From Acidimicrobiia bacterium (lineage in GTDB: Bacteria; Actinomycetota; Acidimicrobiia; Spongiisociales; UBA5794): 44,919 nt of DNA. Made by a program: the position numbers and the translations under genes. Shown here piece by piece: positions 16,970 through 25,417 of this stretch; the first letter of the stretch is position 1, and every line of letters starts with the position of its first letter. The notes beneath the pieces were generated by a model, which saw only the letters and a list, made by a program, of their open reading frames with translations, was not told where the DNA came from and made no database searches. The stretch covers positions 1-44,919 of the forward strand of contig JASJDZ010000017.1 of assembly GCA_030065575.1 (NCBI GenBank), given 5' to 3'.

Positions 16970-19003
16970 CTACTTGGCGGAACGGGCCTTGGGTGCTCCC
17001 GATCCCGTAGACATGCTGAAGCTGAAGCCCTTCTCGATCGCACGAGGCAGACGATCTACGGCAAGGGGCCGGGAGATGTAGAAACCCTGGACCAGATGGC
17101 AACCGAAGCCCCGCATCATCTCGAGCTGCTCGCGGGTCTCCACGCCCTCGGCAATCACTCCGAGACGCAAGTCGGTAGCGAGGGTGACCATCGATTCGGA
17201 CACGGTTGCCGTGTCCTCGTCCATAACGGAGTCGCGAACGAACTCGCGGTCGATCTTGATCGCATCGATCGGGAAACTCTTGAGGTAGCTGAGCGAGGAG
17301 TACCCGGTGCCAAAGTCATCGATGGCGATAGCGACTCCGATGGCGCGCAACCGTTCCAGCGTCCGGCGAGCGGTCTCCGTGTCCTCGACCAGCGTACGTT
17401 CGGTCAACTCGACCTTCAGCCACGACGCGTCGAGACCGGTGCGTTCCAGCGTCTGCTCGACTACCTCGGCCAGGTTGCCGCGCCTCAGCTGACGTGGCGA
17501 AACGTTGATCGAGACCGCAAATGGCTCGAGTCCGGAGTCATGCCATGACTTGATCTGCCGGCAAGCTTCATTCATCGCCCAGAGCCCGAGCGGCACGATG
17601 AGGTCGGTCTCCTCGGCGAGAGCGACGAACCGCTCCGTGGGGACCATCCCAAGATCCGGATGCTCCCAGCGGAGCAGGGCCTCGACACCTGCGACCGTGC
17701 CGGTATTGATGTCGATCCAGGGTTGGTAGACCAATCGCAGACCGTCGCCCGTAGCAACAGCCCGACGCAGCCCGTCGATGAGCCCGAGACGCTCCGAAGC
17801 GCTCTGCCGCAGCTTGGGCGTGAAGTACTGATAGGTATTGGCCCCAGCCGCCTTCGCCGAGTACATGGCGATGTCGGCGTCACGGAGCAGGGCCTGAGTG
17901 TTATCACCGTCGAGCGGATACATGGCGATCCCGATCGAAGCCGTAACCAGCATTTCCCGGTTGCCCACCAGGTATGGCTCGGCAACCGCATCCAGGATCT
18001 TGGTCGCCACCTGTCCCGCATCCTCCAGCCGGGTCCCGCTTTCGAGAATCACGGTGAACTCGTCGCCGCCGATCCGAGCGACGCTGTCGGTCTCTCGCAC
18101 CGAGGACACAATCCGCTTGGCGACTTGCTTGAGCAACGCGTCACCCGTGGCGTGTCCGTAGTGGTCGTTCACTGCCTTGAAGTCATCGAGATCGAGGAAC
18201 ATCAGCGCCACCAGGCTCTCGTCGCGGCGGGCGCGCATGATTGCGCTCTCGAGTCGGTCGCTGAAGAGGAACCGGTTGATCAAACCGGTCAGCGGGTCGT
18301 AGCGCGCCAGGTAGCTGAGCTTCTGCTGGTCTTGCGCCCGGGCCGATTCGTGCTCGGCAACCGTCAACTCCCACTCCTTGCGAACGTCACGCACAGCCGG
18401 CCGGAACAGGAACAGGGCCTCCAACAGGATCAGCAGCAGCATCACCGACAGCAAAACGAGTTGAGTGATGCGGAGGTTCGCCACGCGAGCTTGGGCCTCG
18501 TTCTTTATCAGAGTGGCGAGGCCGTTCATTCCCTCGCGGAACTCCTCGGACTCTCGGGCTAGGTCATTGGCTGCGCCGGGGCGAAGCCGCTCTCCCGATG
18601 AAGCACTTGCCACAAGCTCATCGCCGATCCGGCTCATCGCTATGAAGTGCGGCTCGATCTGCGAGTCGAACTGATTGTTGAACGCCTTGCTGTGATCCGC
18701 TGGCAGATCGAGTACCTCGCTGCCAAAACGGAGCCCGACGTGGTTGTCACGGATGCGGATCAATGCCACATCCAGACGGGTGACCGCCTTCTCCCGGTCC
18801 TCCGCAGTCTCCGTGGCCTCGACGTCGAAGCCCGCATTCTCGATGGATTCGCTGAGCAAGATCTGCTGGGTGACTACCTCGAGCACCCCGGCGTCCTTCT
18901 CCTGTCGCGTCAACGCCGTTGAAGTGAGGATGGTCGATACGACTGCGGCGATGGCAATGACAGCCAGCCCCACGATGTATCGACCGACGGGGCGCTTGGG
19001 CAC
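16970..19003 (-). CDS. membrane-bound GGDEF-EAL protein
   Basis: This 677-residue protein carries both a cyclic-di-GMP synthase and a phosphodiesterase domain. A first membrane helix (about 8-31) and a second (about 198-220) bound a helical periplasmic sensor of about 165 residues resembling the PilJ/type-IV chemotaxis sensor fold. The GGDEF domain (about 238-400) has the intact motif RIGGDEFTVIL. The EAL domain (about 412-660) has VEALLRWEHPDLG, DDFGTGYSSLSYLKSF and KIDREFV with metal-binding residues, so both activities look possible. The chosen GTG has a poor ribosome site, and the frame stays open upstream to 19105 without ATG, GTG or TTG. No c-di-GMP effector gene is adjacent. Confidence 0.93.
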   Translation of the reverse strand: MPKRPVGRYIVGLAVIAIAAVVSTILTSTALTRQEKDAGVLEVVTQQILLSESIENAGFDVEATETAEDREKAVTRLDVALIRIRDNHVGLRFGSEVLDLPADHSKAFNNQFDSQIEPHFIAMSRIGDELVASASSGERLRPGAANDLARESEEFREGMNGLATLIKNEAQARVANLRITQLVLLSVMLLLILLEALFLFRPAVRDVRKEWELTVAEHESARAQDQQKLSYLARYDPLTGLINRFLFSDRLESAIMRARRDESLVALMFLDLDDFKAVNDHYGHATGDALLKQVAKRIVSSVRETDSVARIGGDEFTVILESGTRLEDAGQVATKILDAVAEPYLVGNREMLVTASIGIAMYPLDGDNTQALLRDADIAMYSAKAAGANTYQYFTPKLRQSASERLGLIDGLRRAVATGDGLRLVYQPWIDINTGTVAGVEALLRWEHPDLGMVPTERFVALAEETDLIVPLGLWAMNEACRQIKSWHDSGLEPFAVSINVSPRQLRRGNLAEVVEQTLERTGLDASWLKVELTERTLVEDTETARRTLERLRAIGVAIAIDDFGTGYSSLSYLKSFPIDAIKIDREFVRDSVMDEDTATVSESMVTLATDLRLGVIAEGVETREQLEMMRGFGCHLVQGFYISRPLAVDRLPRAIEKGFSFSMSTGSGAPKARSAK

Positions 19004-19239
19004 CTCTCGGGACGCGACGCGTTCGTCCGGCGGTCCCTCAACCGCGTCGGTGACGTGCGCGTCGGTTGGCGCTAGGTCAGCAATAAACCACTCCTGCAGA
19101 GGCTATGGGTGATATCGGTCACGGAACTCGGCGAATTGAGGAACGCGCATGACTAGATAGCAAAATCCCGGCAGGAGACTATCGAGGCGCCGGCCACTGC
19201 GAGTTGCGCGGGGCGGCTCGGCCAGGTTGACTCCGCCAT

Positions 19240-20268
19240 ATGAAGATCAATCAGCTTGGACAGGGTGGGCCGTTCGTCACCGAGCTAGGTCTCGGAACCA
19301 TGACTTTCGGCGTCGAAACCGATGAGGCGGAAGCGCACAAGCAGCTCGACGCGTATTTTGCGGCCGGTGGCAATCTCATCGATACGGCCGATGTATACGG
19401 CGGCGGAGAATCGGAGCGCATCATCGGATCGTGGCTCCGCAACAACCACCCCGAGAACGTGATCATTGCCACCAAGGCGCGATTTGCGCCGCCCCCAGGA
19501 TCGTCGGGGGCTTCCCGGCGAGGCATCGTCAAGGCCGTTGACGGATCACTGAGTCGTCTCGGCGTCGAGGCGATAGACCTCTTCTACATCCACGGTTGGG
19601 ACCCGGAAGCGCCGGTCACCGAAACGCTGCGCACCCTGACCGACCTCGTCCGGGCCGGGAAGATCCACTCGATCGGATGGAGCAACACGACGGCCTGGCA
19701 ACTGCAGCGAATTGTGGGAACCGCCGACGAACACGGCTTTGTTCGTCCCATTGTCTTCCAACCTCAGTACAACCTGCTCGATCGGGTGATCGAATGGGAG
19801 CTGATCCCTCTCTGTCTTGATCTCGGGCTTGCCATCTGCCCTTGGTCGCCGCTCGGCGGTGGTTGGCTGACGGGCAAGTACCAGCGCGATACCCCTCCGA
19901 CAGGTGCAACCCGGCTCGGAGAGGACCCCGATCGCGGCGTCGAGGCTTATGCACTCCGCAACAACGACAGGGTATGGAGCATCATCGACGCCGTTGACCG
20001 AGTCGCCAAGCAGGACGCAGTGTGGATAGGTGAAGTCGCCCTACGCTGGCTGCTCGATCGGCCGGGAGTGCCCTCAGTGCTGCTCGGGGCAAGGACGGAG
20101 AAGCAGTTGCAGCAGAGCTTGTCGGCAGCGACCTACAGCTTGCGTAGCGAGGACCACGAGAAGCTCACCGCAGTCTCCGCACCCGATCTGCCCAGGTATC
20201 CCTACGGAATGCTGGAGAAGGCCTGTGGCGTCGACATCTGGAAGCGGCTCGGTACCGCGAGCACGTAG
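19240..20268 (+). CDS. aldo/keto reductase
   Basis: This 342-residue NADPH-dependent oxidoreductase has an (alpha/beta)8 fold. The catalytic tetrad is visible: Asp and Tyr in NLIDTADVYGGGESE, Lys in VIIATKARF and His in DLFYIHGWD. NADP-binding elements are GWSNTTAWQLQ, FQPQYNLLDR, CPWSPLGGGWLTGKY and the C-terminal SVLLGARTEKQLQQSL. It resembles the YajO/Tas/AKR11 branch; the physiological carbonyl substrate is unknown. It stands alone on + between divergent GGDEF-EAL and convergent 2TM genes. The 236-base gap before it (19004-19239) shows no gene or recognisable riboswitch and should hold both promoters. Confidence 0.92.
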   Translation: MKINQLGQGGPFVTELGLGTMTFGVETDEAEAHKQLDAYFAAGGNLIDTADVYGGGESERIIGSWLRNNHPENVIIATKARFAPPPGSSGASRRGIVKAVDGSLSRLGVEAIDLFYIHGWDPEAPVTETLRTLTDLVRAGKIHSIGWSNTTAWQLQRIVGTADEHGFVRPIVFQPQYNLLDRVIEWELIPLCLDLGLAICPWSPLGGGWLTGKYQRDTPPTGATRLGEDPDRGVEAYALRNNDRVWSIIDAVDRVAKQDAVWIGEVALRWLLDRPGVPSVLLGARTEKQLQQSLSAATYSLRSEDHEKLTAVSAPDLPRYPYGMLEKACGVDIWKRLGTAST

Positions 20269-20288
20269 ACCGGGCGGCGCCGGGTCTA
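20266..20288. terminator. small hairpin joining two convergent stop codons
   Basis: TAGACC (20266-20271) / GGTCTA (20283-20288) is a perfect 6-bp repeat around an 11-base GC-rich loop. The left arm starts with the aldo/keto reductase stop TAG, and the right arm ends with the stop of the convergent 2TM gene. It is probably a weak bidirectional terminator. Confidence 0.4.
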
Positions 20289-20579
20289 GCCGCGCCGCTT
20301 TCTCATGATGCGCTCAGTGCGGTTGTCCACCCATGATGAGGAGAAGACCGGCGCCGCCACCACCAACAGGTGTACCGCAAGCCCGATGCCCCAGCCCAGC
20401 AACGACCAATAGAACCACCAGGGACCGTCACCACCCGTGGTCACCCAGTTGACCCCGAAGATGCCGACGTTGACAACGAGGTAGACGAGAGCATGGATGT
20501 AGAGGGCTTGGATTTCCTCAGCCCGTTTGCGGGCCTGTTCGAGAGCCTTCTCGTCCGACATTGGATCGAACCCTGTCAC
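20286..20579 (-). CDS. 2TM-domain membrane protein
   Basis: This 97-residue protein fits the small '2TM domain' family. A charged N-terminal helix (EKALEQARKRAEEIQALYIH) is followed by a first membrane helix (ALVYLVVNVGIFGVNW). A loop with GDGPWWFYW leads into a second helix (SLLGWGIGLAVHLLVV), then a basic C-terminus (RTERIMRKRRG). The GTG at 20579 has GGAGG seven bases upstream and is preferred over the internal ATG at 20561. Family members occur free or fused to histidine kinases; the function is unknown. Confidence 0.8.
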   Translation of the reverse strand: MTGFDPMSDEKALEQARKRAEEIQALYIHALVYLVVNVGIFGVNWVTTGGDGPWWFYWSLLGWGIGLAVHLLVVAAPVFSSSWVDNRTERIMRKRRG

Positions 20580-20649
20580 GCCTTCACCTCCGCTATCACT
20601 ACGAGCACATGACCAGGCAGAGCTACGAGCATAACGACGTTGGCTTCAC

Positions 20650-21837
20650 CTAGGGGACGACCCACGTCTGTACGTCAAGGGTCAGCGGGGGGAACAGAAC
20701 GCTCATCAACTCCTGCTGGCTGCCGCCGTTCATATCGGGGTGGCGTTCCGCCAGGCCGACGAATCCGAGCGGCCCGGCCAGAAGAGAGGTCATGAGATCC
20801 GGCGGGACCCCCGACCCGCCTTTGCTGATAGGAGCCTGTTCACGCGGGCCACGGGTGAACTCCCCCACCTCACCGTTGGCGTACGGGAACCGGATGCTCG
20901 ACGCGTACAGCGAGATCATGCCTTCGCCCTTCTCACCCGCCAGGGATGAGGCGCTCAACCTACTGCTCAGCACAGGTCGGATTGCGTTCAGCCATCGCAA
21001 GGGATCGCCAATCCTGGCGTAGTAGGCCTCTCCGGTCTCGCTGAGCGATCCGAGATCATCGAGATTTGGGGACGCCTCGGGGCGGGTGAGGACGGTGAGA
21101 TTCCGACCCGGATTCCGACTTCCGACACCGGCAAGGATGGCAAGAAGACCGTCACGGCTGCCACCGGCGAGATCCATCACGTACGGATCATCTTCATGCA
21201 GGTAGATGCGGCCGCACGCTTGCGGGACGCCACGGTGTTCGGCCAGCAGGGTGTCATACACGGGGGACCGCAGGAGGAAGCTCCACATCTGGTCTGACAA
21301 GCCGATCGACAAGTCGGTCGAGTTCTGGATGGGGCGCTGCAGGTCCCGGATTGTCTGCCGATCGGTCTCGCCGGCAACCCGAACGGTCCAACCCTCCGGC
21401 ACGTCCGGTACGTCGCCGCTCGGTATCTCCTGCCAGGGGGCAACCGGCAGGGCGTACTCATACCCGAGTCGTCGATAGAAGTAGGTGATGCCGACCATCA
21501 CTTCGAGAAGCTCGTCACGCTGCAGCAGGTCGGTGTGGTGGTAATCGAACTGGCGACGCACCAATCCCCGACCCTCGTAGTCGGTAGCCGTCGCTACGAA
21601 CTCGACGAGGGCGGCCGGCAGTTCGAGATCGCCGAGCCGGGCACACATCGGATATGTCCCCATGGTTGACACGACCCGATCACCGTCCACAGCCACGGTC
21701 CATCGGCGCCGGTCGTACTCTGCGTCTTCCAGGACGAGCTGTGCCTCGGGAGCGTCCTCCTCGCCGATCCGGTCGGCAACGAGAGCAACGACCCCGGGGA
21801 TATCGGCATCGGTGACATGGCGCACAGTCAGTGACAT
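20650..21837 (-). CDS. Eis-like GNAT acetyltransferase
   Basis: This 395-residue protein shows the Eis-type layout: an N-terminal GNAT domain with VEFVATATDYEGRGLVRRQF at the acetyl-CoA site and VGITYFYRRLGYEYALP, a second degenerate GNAT domain, and a C-terminal SCP2-like part that ends in VWVVP-type hydrophobic residues. Eis proteins acetylate amines, including aminoglycosides and protein lysines; the substrate here is unknown. I take the ATG at 21837, which has TGAGGA five bases upstream, rather than a TTG at 21849. It lies 36 bases downstream of the siderophore-interacting protein gene and is probably co-transcribed. Confidence 0.85.
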   Translation of the reverse strand: MSLTVRHVTDADIPGVVALVADRIGEEDAPEAQLVLEDAEYDRRRWTVAVDGDRVVSTMGTYPMCARLGDLELPAALVEFVATATDYEGRGLVRRQFDYHHTDLLQRDELLEVMVGITYFYRRLGYEYALPVAPWQEIPSGDVPDVPEGWTVRVAGETDRQTIRDLQRPIQNSTDLSIGLSDQMWSFLLRSPVYDTLLAEHRGVPQACGRIYLHEDDPYVMDLAGGSRDGLLAILAGVGSRNPGRNLTVLTRPEASPNLDDLGSLSETGEAYYARIGDPLRWLNAIRPVLSSRLSASSLAGEKGEGMISLYASSIRFPYANGEVGEFTRGPREQAPISKGGSGVPPDLMTSLLAGPLGFVGLAERHPDMNGGSQQELMSVLFPPLTLDVQTWVVP

Positions 21838-21873
21838 GGCAATCCTCAAGTGGGCTGAGACTGGTGGAAGAGG

Positions 21874-22638
21874 TTACTTCCAGTAGCCGCGAACAGTGGC
21901 CTGAGAGCGGGCAACACCGCGCTCCTTGAACAGGTGATTGCGAACCTTTTGCATCGCAGCTGCCTGACCGGCGCACCAGATGGTCGTGTCGGGGCCTATC
22001 TCCTCAGACGCCAGTGCCCTGACCACGTGTGAACCTCGCTGCTCGTCGTCGAGGGTATGCCAACTCAGGTGTCGCCCGGGATGGCCGGGGAGGTCTACCT
22101 GTCCGAACTCGCCCTCCACTTCGAGATGCACCCGGATGGTTGCGTTGGGGGCGATCGCCTCGAGAAGCTGCGAAATGGCGGGGATCGCACTCTCGTCACC
22201 GACGAGTAGGTAGTCGGTCACGCCCGGATCGACTTCGTAACCCCGGCCGGGCCCGGAAATCGCAGCCTGCGCACCCTCAGTCGCCTGCAATGCCCACGCC
22301 GAGGCGGCCCCGGCCGAGTGCAGGACAAGATCGAGGTCGAGCTCAGGCACCTCTGGATCGAACCGGCGTGGCGTGAAGGTGCGGATGATGGGACGACTGC
22401 CATCGTCCCGGAGAAACTCGTTGCCGTTCCAGGTGGGGATGGTCAAGTCCTCGCCGGGGTTGGGCAGGAGCAAGCGCACGCTGGCGGCCGGATCCTCGAT
22501 TTCCAGGCCACTCAGCTCGTCGCCGGCAAACGTGATCCGAACCATGCGCGGGCCGAGACGGGCGGTGCTGTGAACACGCACCCGTCTAAATGCCGGTGGC
22601 TCTCTTCGCCCGGTAGCTGACTGAACGCTCATACTCAT
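21874..22638 (-). CDS. siderophore-interacting FAD/NAD(P)H reductase
   Basis: This 254-residue protein of the SIP/ViuB family reduces ferric siderophores in the cytoplasm to release iron. The FAD-binding beta-barrel includes RMVRITFAGDEL and the flavin motif RPIIRTFTPRRF. The NAD(P)H-binding half includes GAASAWALQA, LLVGDESAIPAISQLLEAI and the C-terminal IWCAGQAAAMQKVRNHL with FKERGVARSQATVRGYWK. All are typical of the family. No siderophore synthase or transporter gene is in the window. Isochorismate synthase at 4.8 kb could in principle feed a catecholate siderophore, but it sits beside menD. Confidence 0.93.
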   Translation of the reverse strand: MSMSVQSATGRREPPAFRRVRVHSTARLGPRMVRITFAGDELSGLEIEDPAASVRLLLPNPGEDLTIPTWNGNEFLRDDGSRPIIRTFTPRRFDPEVPELDLDLVLHSAGAASAWALQATEGAQAAISGPGRGYEVDPGVTDYLLVGDESAIPAISQLLEAIAPNATIRVHLEVEGEFGQVDLPGHPGRHLSWHTLDDEQRGSHVVRALASEEIGPDTTIWCAGQAAAMQKVRNHLFKERGVARSQATVRGYWK

Positions 22639-22734
22639 AGGCTATTCGGAGCGATAGGCAGTTCTGGCCTTTCCTCGTCATATCTGGCAGCGACCAGCCG
22701 AGCGCCCGGCGCAAGAACGGCGCTATCTGTCTTC

Positions 22735-22863
22735 CTATCGCGGCAAGAAACTGTCTCTTCCCGACATCGCTAGCAACCACCACAACGACAACACGAACAC
22801 GAACACGACAACCTTCACCGTGACCTGAGCCCAGTGCGGTAGCCGCCACCACAAAGCCTTCAT
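22735..22863 (-). CDS. 42-residue single-pass membrane peptide
   Basis: This short open frame encodes MKALWWRLPHWAQVTVKVVV and continues through one hydrophobic helix (about residues 13-33; VFVFVLSLWWLLA) to a polar tail SGRDSFLPR. Support comes from a textbook ribosome site, GGAGGGACG directly before the ATG, and from the basic/Trp start followed by a single helix, as in genuine small membrane proteins. A longer in-frame reading from 23151 overlaps tRNA-Leu and is rejected. The function is unknown. No other gene is visible in 22639-22734 or 22864-23078. Confidence 0.6.
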   Translation of the reverse strand: MKALWWRLPHWAQVTVKVVVFVFVLSLWWLLAMSGRDSFLPR

Positions 22864-23078
22864 CGTCCCTCCAATCGCCAAGCTCAGACTGATGTCGAGA
22901 AGCAGATACGGGCGTTCACTCGGTCGATGCCGACCAGCAACCAGAATCCCAACAACCGTAAGTGTCCGATCAGCAAGAAGACTCTCAGGCGCGAATCGGT
23001 CTATAGCGGCGGGCCAGCAACGCAGGTAGGCAGGAAGACACGTCCGAGGGCACAGGAGGCTCAGGACCGAGAACCGAC

Positions 23079-23095
23079 GTTTGCCGAAGGCAAAC
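23079..23095 (-). terminator. second hairpin downstream of tRNA-Leu
   Basis: GTTTGCC-GAA-GGCAAAC is a perfect 7-bp stem with a 3-base loop. It lies five bases beyond the hairpin at 23101-23121 in the direction of tRNA-Leu transcription. The two tandem hairpins probably end the tRNA transcript. Confidence 0.5.
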
Positions 23096-23100
23096 TCGAA

Positions 23101-23121
23101 CGTGCCGACAAAGTCGGCACG
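23101..23121 (-). terminator. first hairpin downstream of tRNA-Leu
   Basis: CGTGCCGAC-AAA-GTCGGCACG is a perfect 9-bp stem three bases beyond the 3' end of tRNA-Leu. The following bases on the - strand read TTCGAGTTTG, partly T-rich, which fits an intrinsic terminator or processing stem. Confidence 0.65.
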
Positions 23122-23124
23122 CCG

Positions 23125-23210
23125 TGCCCGGAGCAGGACTCGAACCTGCACGCCCTAGAAAGGACAGCGGATTTTAAGTCCGCCGCGTCTACCAGTTTCG
23201 CCATCCGGGC
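23125..23210 (-). tRNA. tRNA-Leu (anticodon UAA)
   Basis: The 86-base cloverleaf on the - strand starts GCCCGGATGGCGAAACTGG and ends with the matching acceptor strand TCCGGGC plus A. The anticodon arm is GCGGA-CTTAAAA-TCCGC, giving anticodon UAA (plus-strand 23174-23176). A long variable arm and the T-arm GCAGGTTCGAGTCCTGC are class II features typical of tRNA-Leu. CCA is not encoded. Tandem hairpins follow. Confidence 0.96.
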
Positions 23211-23253
23211 CAGGAATACTGAGGCTAGAACCCCGATCGGGACCCTCCAACCC

Positions 23254-23307
23254 AGCCAGCCGGAATGCCTGTTCCGGGCTGGCTCAGATACTGCCCCTTC
23301 GAGTATC
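23254..23307 (+). other. structured leader of the EF-G-like gene
   Basis: Two stem-loops precede the gene. AGCCAGCC-GGAA / TTCC-GGGCTGGCT (23254-23284) has one bulged base, and GATACT / AGTATC (23287-23292 / 23302-23307) has a nine-base loop. They lie between the divergent tRNA-Leu and the EF-G-like start, so they could be a leader structure or part of the promoter region. The folds are seen; a regulatory role is speculative. Confidence 0.3.
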
Positions 23308-23347
23308 CTCGTCCCTCACGTTTCTACCTATTGATCGAGGAGCACCC

Positions 23348-25417
23348 GTGAAGGTCTACCCACCTGAGAAGATCCGCAATGTCGCACTAGTTGGCCACGG
23401 CGGAGCAGGGAAGACGACCCTCGCCGAGGCCCTCCTCTACCGCGCCGGCACCGTCTCCCGCCTCGGTCGTGTCGAAGACGGCAACACAGTGACGGACTTC
23501 GATCCAGAAGAGCACGAGCGGGGCCACTCTGTGAGCCTCGCTCTCGCCCCGATCGAGTGGAAAGACCACAAGATCAACGTCATCGATACTCCCGGCTATA
23601 CCGACTTCGTTGCAGATGTGTATGCGGCGCTCCACGTTGCCGACCTCGCCGTTTTTGTGGTCTCCGCCGTCGACGGTGTCGAGGTCGGAACCGAGCGCGC
23701 CTGGCGAATTGCCGAGGACCTCGGTGTGCCCCGCATGGTGTTCATAAACAAGCTCGACAAGGAAGAGGCTTCATTCGACCGGACACTCGAAGCCCTACAG
23801 GAGAGGTTCGGTGCAGGGGTCGCTCCGATCGAGCTGCCCATCGGCGAGAGGGAGTCCTTCCGCGGCGTCGCCGATCTGTTCACCGACAAGGCATATGTCT
23901 ACGACAGCGGCTCCGCCCAGGAGGTCGACATTCCCGCAGAGCTCGAAGAGCGGGAGCACGAAGTGCACGATGCTCTGGTCGAAGGGATTGTTGTAGCCGA
24001 CGATGACCTCCTCGAGCGCTATCTGGAGGGTGACATCCCCGACGCCAAGGAGCTCGAGCAGACGATGGCCAAGGGCGTGGCCGAGGCCAGCGTCTTCCCC
24101 GTCGTGTGTGGCTCGGCAACCGGCCCGATTGCTGTCGATCGGCTCGCCGACTTCATCAACGAGATCGGCCCGTCGCCGCTGCGTCGTGAGAAGCTGTTGG
24201 TCACTGCCGGAGGTAACGAAGTTGAGATCGACCTCAAGACCGACGGCGATCCGCTGATCCAGGTCTTCAAGACCATTGCCGACCCGTACGTTGGGCAGAT
24301 CTCTCTCTTCCGCGTGCTATCCGGCAGTGTCAAGACCGAGCAGACCCTCCACAACAAGCGGTCCAACAACGACGAGAAGCTCTCCAAGATCGCCGTCATG
24401 GTCGGCAAGGAATCGGAGCTCGTCGACTCACTAGCGATGGGTGACATCGGTGCGGTCGCCAAGCTCAACGAAACCGGCACCGGCGACACGCTGACCGTCA
24501 AGAGCCAGCCGATCGTGGCTCCCCCGCTGACGGTGCCGATCCCGGTGCTCGGAACGGCCATCAAGGCGAGGACCCAGGCCGACACGGACAAACTGGCCAA
24601 CGCGCTGCGGCGGATCCAGCAGGAGGATCCCGTTCTCCTGGTCGAGCGCAACGCCGAGACCCGCCAGACCGTCCTCAAAGGTATGGGCGAGACGCACCTC
24701 ACCATCACCCTGCAGCGTCTCAGCCGCAAGTTCGGGGTCGAGGTCGACACCGAGCCTGTCCGAGTTCCCTACCGGGAAACGGTCAGTCGCAGGGCCGAGG
24801 CCGAGGGCAAGTACAAGAAGCAGAGCGGCGGTCACGGCCAGTTTGGTGTCGCCATGCTCAAGGTCGAACCGACGCTGCGGGGCGAAGGCTTCGAGTTCGT
24901 CGACGAGATCAAGGGCGGATCGATCCCCCGCCAGTTCATCCCGGCTGTCGAACAGGGCATTCGGGAAACGATGGAGGACGGCGGGATCCACGGATTCCCG
25001 GTCGTCGATGTGAGGGTGCGCTGCTACGACGGCAAGTACCACTCGGTCGACTCGTCCGAGATGAGCTTCAAGATGGCCGGGCGCCTCGGTTTCAAGGCTG
25101 CGATGGAGAGTGCCGGCCCGATCCTGCTCGAGCCGATCTCGAAGATCAGCGTCTCGGTGCCGTCGAACTACCAGGGCGACGTCATGGGCGATCTCTCCTC
25201 ACGGCGCGGACAGGTTCAGGGCACAGAAGCCTCATCTGGCGGCAGGCAGACCATCACTGCTCTCGTCCCGACCTCTGAGATCATGACCTACGCCGTCGAC
25301 CTGCGGTCACTGACCCAGGGTTGGGGGACGTTCCTGACCGAGCATGACCACTACCAGGAGTTGCCGTCGCACCTCACCGACAAGGTCGTGGCCGAGGCGA
25401 AAGAGGATGACGACTAG
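23348..25417 (+). CDS. EF-G-like translational GTPase (EF-G paralogue)
   Basis: This 689-residue five-domain EF-G homologue has the G1 loop GHGGAGKTTL (about residues 17-26), G3 DTPGYTDF, G4 NKLD and downstream domains with RVPYRETVSRRAEAEGKYKK and GGHGQFGVAMLKVEP. The switch-I region reads DFDPEEHERGHSV instead of the EF-G sequence with a strict Thr-containing RGITI, which marks the EF-G2/FusA2-like paralogue group whose role is less clear than canonical translocase. The genomic context (no rpsL/rpsG/tuf) also argues for a paralogue. It starts with GTG after GAGG. The acidic C-terminus EAKEDDD is followed by two stop codons and by the repeat array at 25394-25682. Confidence 0.93.
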   Translation: MKVYPPEKIRNVALVGHGGAGKTTLAEALLYRAGTVSRLGRVEDGNTVTDFDPEEHERGHSVSLALAPIEWKDHKINVIDTPGYTDFVADVYAALHVADLAVFVVSAVDGVEVGTERAWRIAEDLGVPRMVFINKLDKEEASFDRTLEALQERFGAGVAPIELPIGERESFRGVADLFTDKAYVYDSGSAQEVDIPAELEEREHEVHDALVEGIVVADDDLLERYLEGDIPDAKELEQTMAKGVAEASVFPVVCGSATGPIAVDRLADFINEIGPSPLRREKLLVTAGGNEVEIDLKTDGDPLIQVFKTIADPYVGQISLFRVLSGSVKTEQTLHNKRSNNDEKLSKIAVMVGKESELVDSLAMGDIGAVAKLNETGTGDTLTVKSQPIVAPPLTVPIPVLGTAIKARTQADTDKLANALRRIQQEDPVLLVERNAETRQTVLKGMGETHLTITLQRLSRKFGVEVDTEPVRVPYRETVSRRAEAEGKYKKQSGGHGQFGVAMLKVEPTLRGEGFEFVDEIKGGSIPRQFIPAVEQGIRETMEDGGIHGFPVVDVRVRCYDGKYHSVDSSEMSFKMAGRLGFKAAMESAGPILLEPISKISVSVPSNYQGDVMGDLSSRRGQVQGTEASSGGRQTITALVPTSEIMTYAVDLRSLTQGWGTFLTEHDHYQELPSHLTDKVVAEAKEDDD

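Noticed and set aside
19004-19239. Cyclic-di-GMP riboswitch before the GGDEF-EAL or aldo/keto reductase gene
   Set aside because: I could not find the conserved core or matching stems in this gap.
22735-23151. Long reading of the small membrane peptide as a 138-residue protein
   Set aside because: Its first part overlaps tRNA-Leu and its hairpins, while the internal ATG at 22863 has a strong ribosome site.
23125-23210. tRNA-Leu as an integration site for a mobile element
   Set aside because: No integrase, no duplicated tRNA 3' end and no foreign-looking genes are present beside it.
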